Shown: positions 8,964 to 17,852 of the stretch, piece by piece
How the letters are laid out: every line of letters begins with the position of its first letter
Numbering within the stretch: position 1 is the stretch's first letter
DNA from: Labrenzia sp. DG1229
GTDB taxonomy: Bacteria; Pseudomonadota; Alphaproteobacteria; Rhizobiales; Stappiaceae
Assembly (NCBI RefSeq): GCF_000521215.1
Contig: NZ_KI928917.1
Coordinates: 15,460-79,459, forward strand
Length of the DNA: 64,000 nucleotides
Direction of reading: 5' to 3'
Translations under genes and position numbers: made by a program
Notes under the pieces: generated by a model
Database searches by the model: none
What the model saw: only the letters and a program-made list of their open reading frames with translations
What the model was told of the DNA's origin: nothing

Positions 8964-8987
8964 GGGAAGGGTGTTGCCACCCTTCCC
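8964..8987 (-). other. Strong hairpin after the binding-protein gene
   Basis: Perfect 10-bp stem, GGGAAGGGTG (8964-8973) with CACCCTTCCC (8978-8987), and a 4-base loop TTGC. It lies in the 69-bp gap between the binding-protein gene (ends 9009) and the SDR gene. No T-tract follows on the minus strand, so it is more likely an mRNA-stabilising element than a terminator. Confidence 0.7.
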
Positions 8988-9008
8988 TTTGCTTCTTGTC
9001 CGGATTGC

Positions 9009-10514
9009 TTAACCGGATACGATCTTGTCGACAGACACGGCAATGTCGTCCATTGCCTCCTTCGGCGAACCGTAGTCGCCGGCAAAGTACTTGCCGAGCC
9101 TGACAGGGATCGTGTCGTTGGAAAGTTCCGCCCATTGCGGCAGATCCGGTTCGGAACCCATATCCATCGCAATCGTGTCGCGAACGACGTTGAGGTGGCG
9201 TGTCGTGCCCGGTCCGACGCGATTGTTGGCTATGATGCGCGGATCATCATAGACGCTTGCGCGTGTCGGTCCTGTACCTCCGCCCAGAGCAGTGATGAGC
9301 ACTTGCGTATCGTAGCTCGTTGCCCACTGCATGAAGATCCAGGCTGCGTCCGGGTTCTTGGAGTTTTTCGAGACCGCAAGCGACGAGCCGCCCTGGTGGC
9401 CAACACCGGGGATCTCTCCAAAGCCGGTTTCGTCACTGGTACGCAGCGCGCGCGACGGTGGTGGACAGCGAACCGCTTCCATCAGGCCGGAGACCTTGGT
9501 TGCCGACGGATCGTCGAAATACGGGAAGAACTCGCCCCAACTCATCATCGACGCGGCAACGCCCTGAGCGACGGATTGCCCCTGGCCGTCCCATGTCCAG
9601 CCGGTGACACCGGGCGGCATTGTTTTCCAAAGGTTGGTCCAGTACTCCATGGCTTCCAGACCGCGTTCGTCGTTGCCGGCGAACTTGCCGTCCGGGGTGA
9701 AGATGGAACCGCCATGTCCCCAGAGCCAGGCCGTCCAGTCACACTCGAGGCTGTAGTGGCCCGATTTCATCTGTCCGGTTGAACCATAAAGATCCGGGCC
9801 CTTGGCATCGGTGATCGCCTTGGCTTGCTGGTAGTATTCCTCAAGCGAAGTCGGCGCCTGGAAACCCATTTCCTCCCAGATGTCCTTCCGGTACATCATG
9901 ATGAAGATCGGAATGTCGTAGGGAACACCGACCCAGCGGTCTTGATACTTGGCGATGCCGTCGACAAGTGCCGGCAGGAAATCGTCGATGTTGTAATTCG
10001 GCATCGCAAGATCCGGCTTGGCTTCAATCTGCTCGCGCGGATCAAAGACATCCTGGTTCACCGAGGCCGCCCAACTCTGGTCAATGTAGTACAGGTCGTA
10101 GGTGCCAAGCTGCGAGGCAATGTCCAGCGTCATTTTCTGAAGAACCTGCTCAAGCGGCAGGACTTCGATCTCCACGGTCATTCCCGACGCTTCTTCGAAG
10201 TATTTCTTCAGCTGGCCGTTGATTGCATTTGACGGCGGAGTGGACTCGGTCGCCAGTTTCAAAGTTGTGCCTTTGAAGGGTCCGGATACGTCCTTGACCC
10301 ACTTCAGCACCTCATCGGATGGTCGCAGATCGTCGGCGGCGTTTGCAGCTGGCATAGACCCCAGACCAAACGGTCGGCGCATACCCGCGCCGAATGCTGC
10401 CGCGCTTAGTCCGAGCAGACCGGCATTTTTCAGAAAAGCCCGTCGCCCCATTCGCCGGTGAACATAGGCGTCCACCATATTGGCCAGATATTGCTTCCTG
10501 TCAGAATCTCTCAT
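9009..10514 (-). CDS. Extracellular sugar-binding protein (family 1 type, Tat signal)
   Basis: A 501-residue solute-binding protein of the large MalE/UgpB-like class. A twin-arginine motif, GRRAFLKNAG, at about residues 22-31 and a following hydrophobic segment (LLGLSAAAFGAG) indicate Tat export. GGGAGGAG lies just upstream of the chosen ATG. The mature part has the lobe pattern seen in large polyol/sugar binders. It is followed by a hairpin and preceded by the two permease genes, and would deliver substrate to them. Confidence 0.9.
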   Translation of the reverse strand: MRDSDRKQYLANMVDAYVHRRMGRRAFLKNAGLLGLSAAAFGAGMRRPFGLGSMPAANAADDLRPSDEVLKWVKDVSGPFKGTTLKLATESTPPSNAINGQLKKYFEEASGMTVEIEVLPLEQVLQKMTLDIASQLGTYDLYYIDQSWAASVNQDVFDPREQIEAKPDLAMPNYNIDDFLPALVDGIAKYQDRWVGVPYDIPIFIMMYRKDIWEEMGFQAPTSLEEYYQQAKAITDAKGPDLYGSTGQMKSGHYSLECDWTAWLWGHGGSIFTPDGKFAGNDERGLEAMEYWTNLWKTMPPGVTGWTWDGQGQSVAQGVAASMMSWGEFFPYFDDPSATKVSGLMEAVRCPPPSRALRTSDETGFGEIPGVGHQGGSSLAVSKNSKNPDAAWIFMQWATSYDTQVLITALGGGTGPTRASVYDDPRIIANNRVGPGTTRHLNVVRDTIAMDMGSEPDLPQWAELSNDTIPVRLGKYFAGDYGSPKEAMDDIAVSVDKIVSG

Positions 10515-10566
10515 GACTAACTCCTCCCATGGTACTTGAGTGATGGTCCCGTAAAGACAGTTTCTC

Positions 10567-11445
10567 CTATTGCTTGAGGGAACCGAGTGTCAGCCCGCGG
10601 ACCAGCTGTTTCTGGACCAGCAGGATGAATAGGAAAGCCGGAGCCATGGCAGCCACTCCCAAGGCCGCCATGTTACCCCAGGCCGTGCCGGTGGACGTGA
10701 CGAAGCTCGAGGACACGACCGGAACCGTCTTCAGTCCGGTCTGTGTCAACGTCAGAACAAAAATGAACTCCGTCCACGAAAAGATGAAACACAGGACAGC
10801 CGTCGCCGCGATGCCACCCTTTGCCATTGGCAGAATAATCCGGCGAAAGATCTTCCAGCGCGATGCCCCGTCGACAATAGCGCTCTCGTCGATCTCCCTT
10901 GGAATGTCGTCGAAGAAACTCTTGAGCAGAAGAACCGCGAGCGGCAGGTTCATCAGCGCATGGATCAAAATGATACCCGTGTATGAATCCATCAGTCCGA
11001 TATCCTTGTAGATAAAGAACATCGGTATCGCGACGGCGACTGGCGGCATCATCCGCGTCGACAGAACCCAGGCGACGAAATGATGTCTTCCGCGGAAGTC
11101 CATGCGGCTCAGCGCATATGCGGCAAAGGTGGAGATGGCAATGGCAAGGGCGGTGGAGAAGAGGCCAACGACAATGGAGTCCCAGAGGCGCGGTGCCATG
11201 TAGAAGTTTCCACCACCCGGCAACACTTCCTGCTGACGCAGGAATCCGAAGGAAATTCCGAACACTTCCTCAAAATTTCTGAGTGTCGGCGTAAACGACC
11301 AGACCGTTGGTGGAACGGAAAAGATTTCCTTGGCTTGTTTGAAGGCCGTTGTTCCCCAGTAGTAGAGCGGAAACACGAACAGCGCAGTTATAAACCACGC
11401 GGCAGCCATGCGCGCATAGCGCCGATTTTTGCTTTCAACAATCAC
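10567..11445 (-). CDS. Carbohydrate ABC transporter permease (MalG type)
   Basis: About 292 residues with six membrane segments. The EAA loop that contacts the ATPase reads DESAIVDGASRWKIFRRI, typical of MalG-class permeases. I choose GTG at 11445 as start because it overlaps the stop of the partner permease (GTGA), the coupling seen at many junctions here; a longer upstream frame only adds residues with no family resemblance. It pairs with the 11442-12338 permease. Confidence 0.9.
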   Translation of the reverse strand: MIVESKNRRYARMAAAWFITALFVFPLYYWGTTAFKQAKEIFSVPPTVWSFTPTLRNFEEVFGISFGFLRQQEVLPGGGNFYMAPRLWDSIVVGLFSTALAIAISTFAAYALSRMDFRGRHHFVAWVLSTRMMPPVAVAIPMFFIYKDIGLMDSYTGIILIHALMNLPLAVLLLKSFFDDIPREIDESAIVDGASRWKIFRRIILPMAKGGIAATAVLCFIFSWTEFIFVLTLTQTGLKTVPVVSSSFVTSTGTAWGNMAALGVAAMAPAFLFILLVQKQLVRGLTLGSLKQ

Positions 11446-12338
11446 CAGCGCACCTTCGCAATCCAGATGAAGAGATTGGCAATCACCAGAATGAGGACCA
11501 GGCTGACAAGGCTCAGCGTTGCTCCGTATCCCCATTTGATGAAGCTGAACGTCTGCTGCCAGGCATAGAGGGAGAGCGTGTAGGTCGAGGTCCCCGGGCC
11601 TCCGGAGGTCATCACGAACATGTAGTCGAATGCCCGGAACAGATCGATGCCCCGGATGAGAACCGCAACGGCGATTACCTTGGACATCATCGGCAGCGTG
11701 ATCCGGCGGAACGTCTGAAATGCAGATGCGCCATCCAGCATCGCAGCTTCATACGGCTCCTGCGGAAGTGACCTTAAACCGGCGAGAAAGATCAGCACCA
11801 TGAAAGGCGTCCACTGCCAGATGTCGGCCAGCATCACGCCTGCAAGGGCCGTCGAACTTGTCGCAAGGATCGGGTTCTGTCCACTCAGGATTCCCATGCC
11901 TTCGAGTATGTAGGTGAGGACACCGAATTCGGGATCTTCAAGCAGGAGAAACATCATGCCGGTTATCGCCGGTGGGATCACGAGCGTCAGCGTGAGAAGC
12001 CCTCGCAACAGCCCGAACCCCGGCTCGTCGGAATCCAGAAGAAGCGCAATGAACATCCCCAGCACGATCTGGATCGCAAGAAGGACGAAGAAATAAGTGA
12101 AGGTGACGGATAGAGCTTCCCAGAAACGGGGATCGGCAAACAGATTGTTCCAGTTCTCCGTTCCAACGTAGACCAGTTGCCGTTTGAAGGGCGCGTATTC
12201 GTGAAACGAAAGCCAGATGTTGTAGAACAGGGGATAAATGGTGAAGACCATGAGCATGGCGACCAGTGGCGCAAGCCAGGGCACCGGGCTGTCACCCGTG
12301 ATATAGCCTCGCAATCCTCTGGTTGCTACAAACGCCAT
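11442..12338 (-). CDS. Carbohydrate ABC transporter permease (MalF type)
   Basis: A 298-residue membrane protein with six predicted segments, starting with a hydrophobic helix after about 20 residues (WLAPLVAMLMVFTIYPLF). The EAA loop reads YEAAMLDGASAFQTFRRITLP. Its stop overlaps the GTG start of the MalG-type partner. It lies 27 bp after the aldolase gene. Together with the 7114-8199 ATPase and 9009-10514 binding protein it makes a complete CUT1 importer. Confidence 0.93.
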   Translation of the reverse strand: MAFVATRGLRGYITGDSPVPWLAPLVAMLMVFTIYPLFYNIWLSFHEYAPFKRQLVYVGTENWNNLFADPRFWEALSVTFTYFFVLLAIQIVLGMFIALLLDSDEPGFGLLRGLLTLTLVIPPAITGMMFLLLEDPEFGVLTYILEGMGILSGQNPILATSSTALAGVMLADIWQWTPFMVLIFLAGLRSLPQEPYEAAMLDGASAFQTFRRITLPMMSKVIAVAVLIRGIDLFRAFDYMFVMTSGGPGTSTYTLSLYAWQQTFSFIKWGYGATLSLVSLVLILVIANLFIWIAKVRW

Positions 12339-12365
12339 TCTGACCCTCCCCTGATCATGACTTCG

Positions 12366-13084
12366 TCACTTCTTCTTCGCTGCCGGTTTTCTGGGGGCCC
12401 GGCGCTTGGGTTTCGGTTTTTTGTCCTTGTCTGCATCCTGAAGGCCGTAGCCGGCAAAACCGCGATGCGTGTCGTCAATGGAGGCATCGCTCAGGAGCAC
12501 CGGACCGCCGATCGCGAGGCTCAGGTAGTATTGCTTTGCGATCGTCTCGAGTTCGATTGCGCGCCACATCGCCTTGGCAAGGTTTTCGCCGATGGCAATC
12601 ATGCCATGGTTTGCAAGCAGACAAGCGGTCCGGTCGGTCATGGCGTCAATCGCCAGTTCCGACAAATCTTCGGACCGAAGGTTGCATATCCGGCGCAGCG
12701 CACATTGTTGCCACCAAACGCCGCGATCATGTAGTGACAGGATGGGATTTCCTTGCGGGCGATCGCCAGCGTCGTGCAGTAGGTCGGATGGGCATGAACG
12801 ACCGCACCCGCATCCGGCCGGCCGCGAAGCAGCTTCTGGTGAAATCTCCATTCCGTCGACGGCTTCAACGGTCCATCATAACGGCCGCTGGTATCTTCCA
12901 ATCCAACGGAGGCGATCATTTCAGGCGTCATCTGGTCGTAAGGTGTTGCCGACGGTGAAATCAGCATCCGGTCTTCGAACCGAACGGATATGTTACCGGA
13001 TGTCCCCTGATTGATGCCGCTCGAGTTCATTTCCCGGCACCGTGCAATAATCTCTTCGCGCAGAGCCAATTCGGCCTTTTTCAT
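12366..13084 (-). pseudogene. Class II aldolase (fuculose/ribulose-phosphate aldolase family) with a -1 frameshift
   Basis: Read as one gene this gives about 239 residues of a class II aldolase/adducin domain. The first frame holds GTSGNISVR (phosphate site), SPSATPY, STEWRFH and the zinc ligands HAHPTYCT. After CAGYATFG the frame breaks near 12672-12676 (minus-strand TTCGGTCCGAAG), and the family sequence resumes one frame away as SEDLSELAIDAM, then LLANHGMIA with the third zinc His. One missing base explains it. The C-terminus has a Lys/Arg-rich tail (KPKRRAPRKPAAKKK). The start at 13084 overlaps the HAD gene stop (ATGA). It probably cleaves a ketose or aldose phosphate. Whether the lesion is real or an assembly error is open. 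Confidence 0.85.
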
Positions 13085-13902
13085 GCACTTGTTCTCCTGT
13101 CTGATAAATTCTTTGCCGCGATCAGCACTTCCGCGATTTCGGCGAAGCCGTCTCCGCCGCGCTCCGAAGCGATCCAGCCCGGCTCCGCCTCGATCCGGCC
13201 CTGGAAGTCCAGAACGTTGGCAACACCGCACGCATTTGGAAAATAACCGAACATTGGTGCATCATTTGGACTGTCGCCGCAAAACACGATCCGGTCTTTT
13301 TCAGCCTCAAGGTCGACAGCAAGCACATCCGCCGCGAACCTGCGTGTCATCGTCAGCTTGTCGTAGGACCCGTACCATCCGTTGACGTGAATGGAGGAAA
13401 CCTTGGCGACCGCCCCCTCTTCTTCGAAAATCGCCTTGATCCGGTCGACGTCTTCGCGGTCGAGCGGAGGGACATCCTCACAGAAATCGATGGCAAGGTC
13501 CGCTTCGCGAAACGGCTGGTCAGCCGAGACGGCGGCACCGGGCACCTCGCTCAGGATGCGTTCAGCAATCTGGGCGTAGCGGATCTGATTGTCGCGGCGG
13601 ATCGCGTCGCTGGCGGCAAATACCCGGGACATCTTGCGGGCATCGCGGTCATAGGCGTAATAAAGCGCGCCGTTTTCTCCAACGACACCGTCGACCGGCC
13701 AGAACCGCGCAATCATGTCGCACCAGCCTGCCGGACGGCCTGTAATCGCAGCCACGCGAAAGCCTGCGGCCTTGAGTTTCTCAAGCGCTGTGTAGGCGTT
13801 TGACGGCAGACGGCCGTCAGTTGTCAGCGTATCGTCGATATCTGCCATGACTGTGTGGATGGAAGCTGCCGTCTCAGCCGGCATCGCATCGAGTGGCCGC
13901 AT
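13081..13902 (-). CDS. HAD-superfamily phosphatase (type IIB-like)
   Basis: A 273-residue HAD hydrolase. Motif I is DIDDTLT near residue 21 (nucleophile and acid Asp), motif II is in AAITGRP, and motif IV is VFCGDSPNDAPMF near residue 215, typical of Cof/sucrose-phosphate/mannosyl-phosphoglycerate phosphatase relatives. It sits between the G1PDH-like gene (5-bp gap) and the aldolase gene (ATGA overlap), so it acts in the same pathway, probably on a sugar phosphate intermediate or dead-end product. Confidence 0.87.
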   Translation of the reverse strand: MRPLDAMPAETAASIHTVMADIDDTLTTDGRLPSNAYTALEKLKAAGFRVAAITGRPAGWCDMIARFWPVDGVVGENGALYYAYDRDARKMSRVFAASDAIRRDNQIRYAQIAERILSEVPGAAVSADQPFREADLAIDFCEDVPPLDREDVDRIKAIFEEEGAVAKVSSIHVNGWYGSYDKLTMTRRFAADVLAVDLEAEKDRIVFCGDSPNDAPMFGYFPNACGVANVLDFQGRIEAEPGWIASERGGDGFAEIAEVLIAAKNLSDRRTSA

Positions 13903-13907
13903 ACCGG

Positions 13908-15275
13908 TCAGACCTCCCTGTCCGCAAATGCGTCAAGAAGACCCGCATCACATGCCAGGTCGGCAAACGAGAACCGGTTTCGCATTTCGTGTGCGTGCCG
14001 GACTGCTTCGCGATAAAAACCGGAGGGCAGACCCAGTTCCGCCCCGCTTGTCGCGCCGTTGACCTGTTTGAGTTTCGCAACCATGGCATCGACCGGATCA
14101 ATCAGCTTTCGGCAATCCACACGCAACTGTGGCCAGATTTCCTGCAGCCTTTCATTCAGGCGGGCCGCTCCTTTTTCGTCCAGTGACTTTTTCCGGTATT
14201 CAGCCTCGCACTGTGCGGCAATTTCCGGTCCCATGCGGCGCGCCATGTCTTGGCCGTCAACATGCGTCGGGTGTATTTCCGGAGGGCTTTCCTGATCAAG
14301 AAACCACTGTTGAATGCGCCCCATCGTCAACGTGGCAACGCCGACCTGTTCGCCGTGCAACGTTCCCTGGTGCCGGCCACCGGCGAAGCAATCGATATAG
14401 TGGGAAATCTGGTGCTCGCCCATGGATCCGTGATTTGAAACACCGGTATGGGCAACACCAAGACCCGACATGACCAGAGCTCTCACAAGATATCCGACCG
14501 CCGCGATGTTTCCCTGTTTCAGTCCGTCCGCATGGCCTTCCAGCATTCCCTTGTCATGCTCGCTGATCAGGTAGGGTTCGTTCCAGAACCGGCTGCCCAG
14601 CAACTTGTGGGACATCCACCAGTCGATCCTTGCGACGCTGTTGCAAAGACAGTCACCAAACCCTGCCGCTGCCATTCGGGCAGGAGCCTTCGCGATCACG
14701 CCAAGGTCGAGAAAAACTCCCTTTGGCGCATGCGCAGGCAGCGAGATCTTCAAGCCGCTCGGCAGCCCCATGGAAGCGGTCGTCGACGCGTATCCGTCCA
14801 TCGAAGCCGCGGTTCCAAAGACGCAGTAAGAACGCTTGTTCCGAGCCGTGACGTATTTCGTCAGGTCGTTCACCGTGCCGGAGCCGACCGCAATGACGGA
14901 CGAAAAATCCTGCAAACGCGATGCCAGCGCATCTGCTTCGGAAACAGTCGCATGCGGTTTTCCGGTGAGGATGACTTCGTTGACCTTGAACCCGCCCCGA
15001 GCCAGGTTTTTGGCAATCCGTGAACCGGCGGCGTCCCAGGTGTTGGCATCGGCGACCATCGCGGTGAAATCGCCGATGCCTACGGAGCGCGCGAGGTCCG
15101 CCTCTGCTCCGTCAATAGATTCAGAAATCAGGATTTTGTCGACTTGTGCCCTCGGACCGGCTTTGCCGGTTTCCGGATTGACCCAGCGCCCCTGGTAGAC
15201 GTCTTCAATGTGCTCCATCCAACCGTTTTGCGGTCGTTCTGCTAAAGATGAAGTCTGATGACTTATTGAGGACAT
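13908..15275 (-). CDS. sn-Glycerol-1-phosphate dehydrogenase family (AraM/EgsA-like) polyol-phosphate dehydrogenase
   Basis: A 455-residue iron/zinc-dependent dehydrogenase. The NAD site is VIAVGSGTVNDLTKY (about residue 131), followed by FGTAASMDGYAS, a signature of AraM/G1P dehydrogenases. Metal ligands are the Asp in AAGFGDCL and the two His in SNHGSMGEHQ and GTLHGEQVG. It is longer than Bacillus AraM, mainly at the N-terminus. AAGGG lies six bases before the ATG at 15275. In bacteria AraM makes glycerol-1-phosphate from DHAP; in this sugar operon with a kinase, aldolase and importer it more likely oxidises a pentitol or other polyol phosphate (inference). First gene of its operon. Confidence 0.88.
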   Translation of the reverse strand: MSSISHQTSSLAERPQNGWMEHIEDVYQGRWVNPETGKAGPRAQVDKILISESIDGAEADLARSVGIGDFTAMVADANTWDAAGSRIAKNLARGGFKVNEVILTGKPHATVSEADALASRLQDFSSVIAVGSGTVNDLTKYVTARNKRSYCVFGTAASMDGYASTTASMGLPSGLKISLPAHAPKGVFLDLGVIAKAPARMAAAGFGDCLCNSVARIDWWMSHKLLGSRFWNEPYLISEHDKGMLEGHADGLKQGNIAAVGYLVRALVMSGLGVAHTGVSNHGSMGEHQISHYIDCFAGGRHQGTLHGEQVGVATLTMGRIQQWFLDQESPPEIHPTHVDGQDMARRMGPEIAAQCEAEYRKKSLDEKGAARLNERLQEIWPQLRVDCRKLIDPVDAMVAKLKQVNGATSGAELGLPSGFYREAVRHAHEMRNRFSFADLACDAGLLDAFADREV

Positions 15276-15297
15276 TCCAAACCCTTCAACTCACAAA

Positions 15298-15330
15298 TGA
15301 CAAATGACAGCATCTATTGACATTTGTCAA
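15298..15330. promoter_or_regulatory. SorC-type operator between divergent genes
   Basis: A perfect 9-bp inverted repeat, TGACAAATG (15298-15306) and CATTTGTCA (15321-15329). The right arm is also part of a shorter palindrome TTGACA-TT-TGTCAA (15317-15330). The left arm overlaps a direct repeat of ACAAATG. It lies in the 99-bp gap between the G1PDH-like operon and the SorC gene. It is the best candidate for the regulator's binding site controlling both directions. Confidence 0.65.
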
Positions 15331-15374
15331 ATCGAATTTCAAACTTCAGGGAACGCAAAGGCGACAGCAAGACG

Positions 15375-16364
15375 ATGTCAGACAAGCAGATCGACGGATC
15401 AGACGCGGAAAATGTAAGGTTTGTCGAGGACACCACGGCCTGGGCGACGTGGCTCTACTACGCCGAGTCTCGAACCCAGGCGGAAGTGGCAAAGGCGCTG
15501 GGAGTGTCCCGGGCGTCCGTGGCCAACTATCTCGCCGATGCGCGCAGGCGGGGGCTCGTTACCATAAGTCTTGCACCAGACCTTCTTGATCAGGCTAATT
15601 TGAGCCAAAGGCTCGCAGCCCGTTTCGGATTGAAGGGCGCATTCATTGCACCGCATGTCAGTGAAGAAGACGGCGACCCGACCTTGCTTCGAAAACGTCT
15701 CGGGATCGCAGGAGCGCAGATCCTCCTGTCACGTTTGCGAAAAGACATGACACTCGGCGTGGCCTGGGGACGCACGATGCTCGAGCTCGCAAATGCGCTG
15801 CCGGAGCGAAACCAGGAGAGCCTGCGTGTCGTGCAGGTCTCCGGGAGTTCACTTGGGGATGACGCTTCCTCGCCGGAAGCCTGTACGCTTTTCATCGCAA
15901 ACCGGCTTGGAGCCAGATGTCACAATTTTCACGCACCCGCTGTTGTCACCACTCCGGAACTGCGCACGGCACTGCTTCAGGAGCCATCACTGAAGCGCCA
16001 TTTTGAACGCGTTCACAGCTGCTCCACGGTTGTTTTCGGTGTCGGAGAACTCAACGACGAAACCAGATGGGCCGACGGCAACAACCTGATCCAGCCATCT
16101 GCCGAGGACTACATGAAAGCCGGAGCCGCCGGCATTGTCATCGGCCGGTTTATCGATGCGCAGGGTGATGCCCTGGAAGGCGCACTCTCCGGCCTTCAGA
16201 TCGGCATGGAACTTCAGGACCTGAAAGCCGTTCCGGAACGTATCTGCGTTGCCGGTGGCGAGGAGAAACTCGATGCGCTGCATGCATGCCTCACCGGAGG
16301 CTATGTCACAGATCTGGTAACTGACAGGGCAACTGCCGACCGGTTGTTGAGGGAGGACAAATGA
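15375..16364 (+). CDS. SorC-family sugar-responsive transcriptional regulator
   Basis: A 329-residue regulator. The helix-turn-helix lies at about residues 20-60 (WLYYAESRTQAEVAKALGVS then RASVANYLADARRRG). The rest is the SorC sugar-phosphate effector domain, with LGVAWGRTM, VQVSGSSLG and the C-terminal GIVIGRFIDAQGD and AVAGG-type stretch (CVAGGEEK). ATG at 15375 is preferred to an upstream TTG. The stop overlaps the FGGY kinase start (ATGA), so the two are co-translated. Divergent from the G1PDH-like operon. The effector is probably a phosphorylated sugar made by the kinase. Confidence 0.93.
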   Translation: MSDKQIDGSDAENVRFVEDTTAWATWLYYAESRTQAEVAKALGVSRASVANYLADARRRGLVTISLAPDLLDQANLSQRLAARFGLKGAFIAPHVSEEDGDPTLLRKRLGIAGAQILLSRLRKDMTLGVAWGRTMLELANALPERNQESLRVVQVSGSSLGDDASSPEACTLFIANRLGARCHNFHAPAVVTTPELRTALLQEPSLKRHFERVHSCSTVVFGVGELNDETRWADGNNLIQPSAEDYMKAGAAGIVIGRFIDAQGDALEGALSGLQIGMELQDLKAVPERICVAGGEEKLDALHACLTGGYVTDLVTDRATADRLLREDK

Positions 16365-17842
16365 CAAAAGACCTGGTTATCGGGCTTGACAGTTCAACGC
16401 AATCGACCAAGGCAATCGCCTGGACAGCGAAGGGAGAGCCCGTTGCGGAAGGACGTGCCTCGATCCCCTTGTCCCAACCTCAACCGGGCTGGGTTGAACA
16501 GGATATCGAGGACTGGTGGTCTGCTGCCTGCTCTGCCCTGCGTCAGCTGGCAGGTGAACTGGACATGTCCCGTGTCGCGGCACTGGCAATCTCCAACCAG
16601 CGGGAAACGGTTGCCTTCGTTGATGCCAATGGCAACGCGGTTCGCCCTGCGGTCGTCTGGCTGGATGAAAGGGCCAGGCATGAAGTCGAACTTCTGTGCG
16701 AAGAAATCGGACAAGACACATTGCACGGTGTTTCGGGAAAACCGGTCGACATTATACCGGTAATTTACAAATTGTCCTGGTTCCGCCGCAACCAGCCTGA
16801 CATCATGGACCGGACGGCCAGATTTGCGGACGTTCATTGTTTCCTGAGCGGACGACTTACCGGAAACTGGACGTCGAGCTGGACAAGCGCAGATCCTTTC
16901 GGTGTACTTGATATCCAGAGCATGACCTGGTCCGGGAATTTCCTCAACCATCTTGGAATACATACAGGACAGCTGGGCACACTCGCGCGTCCAGGCACGC
17001 TTGTTGGAAAGATCACTCCGGAAGCGTCAGTCCAGACTGGCTTGCCGGCGGGCTTGCCGCTCATTGCGGCCGGTGGGGATGGTCAATGCGCAGGACTGGG
17101 CGTCAATGCGGCTCGCGAGGGCGTTGTGTATCTCAACCTGGGCACCGCGTTGGTTTCCGGGGCCTGGGCACCTGATCCCATGATCAGTCTCAACTGGCGC
17201 ACGATGACCTCACCGACCGGAAACGGCTATTTTCTGGAAGGATGCCAGCGCGCCGGCGCTTTCCTGCTCAACTGGTTTGTCGACACATTCGCCGGCGGTC
17301 GTGACGACCCGTCGGTGTTTTCAAAACTTGAGGCAAAAGCGGCACAGATCCCGATCGGCTCCGAGGGTGTTACGGTGTGCCCCTATCTGACCGGCTGCAT
17401 GGATCCGCACTGGGATACCGGCGCGCGGGCCAGTTTCAATGGACTGTCTCCAAACCACGGGCTGGGCCACCTCTATCGCGCTGTCCTGGAGGCCATGACC
17501 CTGGAAAGCGCGCGAGCAATCTCGTCGATGAAGGAAAGCGGCCTGAAGATAGAAAAGATCGTTGCAGTCGGCGGCGGTGGCAACAGCGCCCTGTGGACCC
17601 GCATGTTCGCGGACTCAACAGGCCTGCCAGTCCATATATCTCGAAGCCTGGAGGCATCCTCGCTTGGCGCGGCCATGAGCGCCGCCTACGGAGCTGGCTG
17701 GTTCCAGACGCTGGATGAGGCAGCCGCTGAAATGAGTGAAGAAAGCGCGCCTGTCATGCCGGATCCAGGCGTGTTTCAGGCGTGGCGCAACCTTTCAGAT
17801 CGACAGTTTGCAAGCTATCGACCGGAATACAGGAACGTGTAG
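16361..17842 (+). CDS. FGGY-family carbohydrate kinase (xylulokinase-like)
   Basis: A 493-residue sugar kinase, the normal FGGY length. The N-terminal ATPase fold starts DLVIGLDSSTQSTKA, with the substrate-site stretch SNQRETVAFVD near residue 85 and AVVWLDERA. The C-terminal domain has GGDGQCAGLGVNA, NLGTALVSG, and the ATP-site AVGGGGNSALWTRMFAD with LGAAMSAAYG. It would phosphorylate a ketopentose or pentitol, feeding the dehydrogenase and aldolase of the divergent operon. Coupled to the SorC gene by ATGA overlap and convergent with the HAD-IIA gene 10 bp away. Confidence 0.92.
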   Translation: MTKDLVIGLDSSTQSTKAIAWTAKGEPVAEGRASIPLSQPQPGWVEQDIEDWWSAACSALRQLAGELDMSRVAALAISNQRETVAFVDANGNAVRPAVVWLDERARHEVELLCEEIGQDTLHGVSGKPVDIIPVIYKLSWFRRNQPDIMDRTARFADVHCFLSGRLTGNWTSSWTSADPFGVLDIQSMTWSGNFLNHLGIHTGQLGTLARPGTLVGKITPEASVQTGLPAGLPLIAAGGDGQCAGLGVNAAREGVVYLNLGTALVSGAWAPDPMISLNWRTMTSPTGNGYFLEGCQRAGAFLLNWFVDTFAGGRDDPSVFSKLEAKAAQIPIGSEGVTVCPYLTGCMDPHWDTGARASFNGLSPNHGLGHLYRAVLEAMTLESARAISSMKESGLKIEKIVAVGGGGNSALWTRMFADSTGLPVHISRSLEASSLGAAMSAAYGAGWFQTLDEAAAEMSEESAPVMPDPGVFQAWRNLSDRQFASYRPEYRNV

Positions 17843-17852
17843 AACGCATTCC

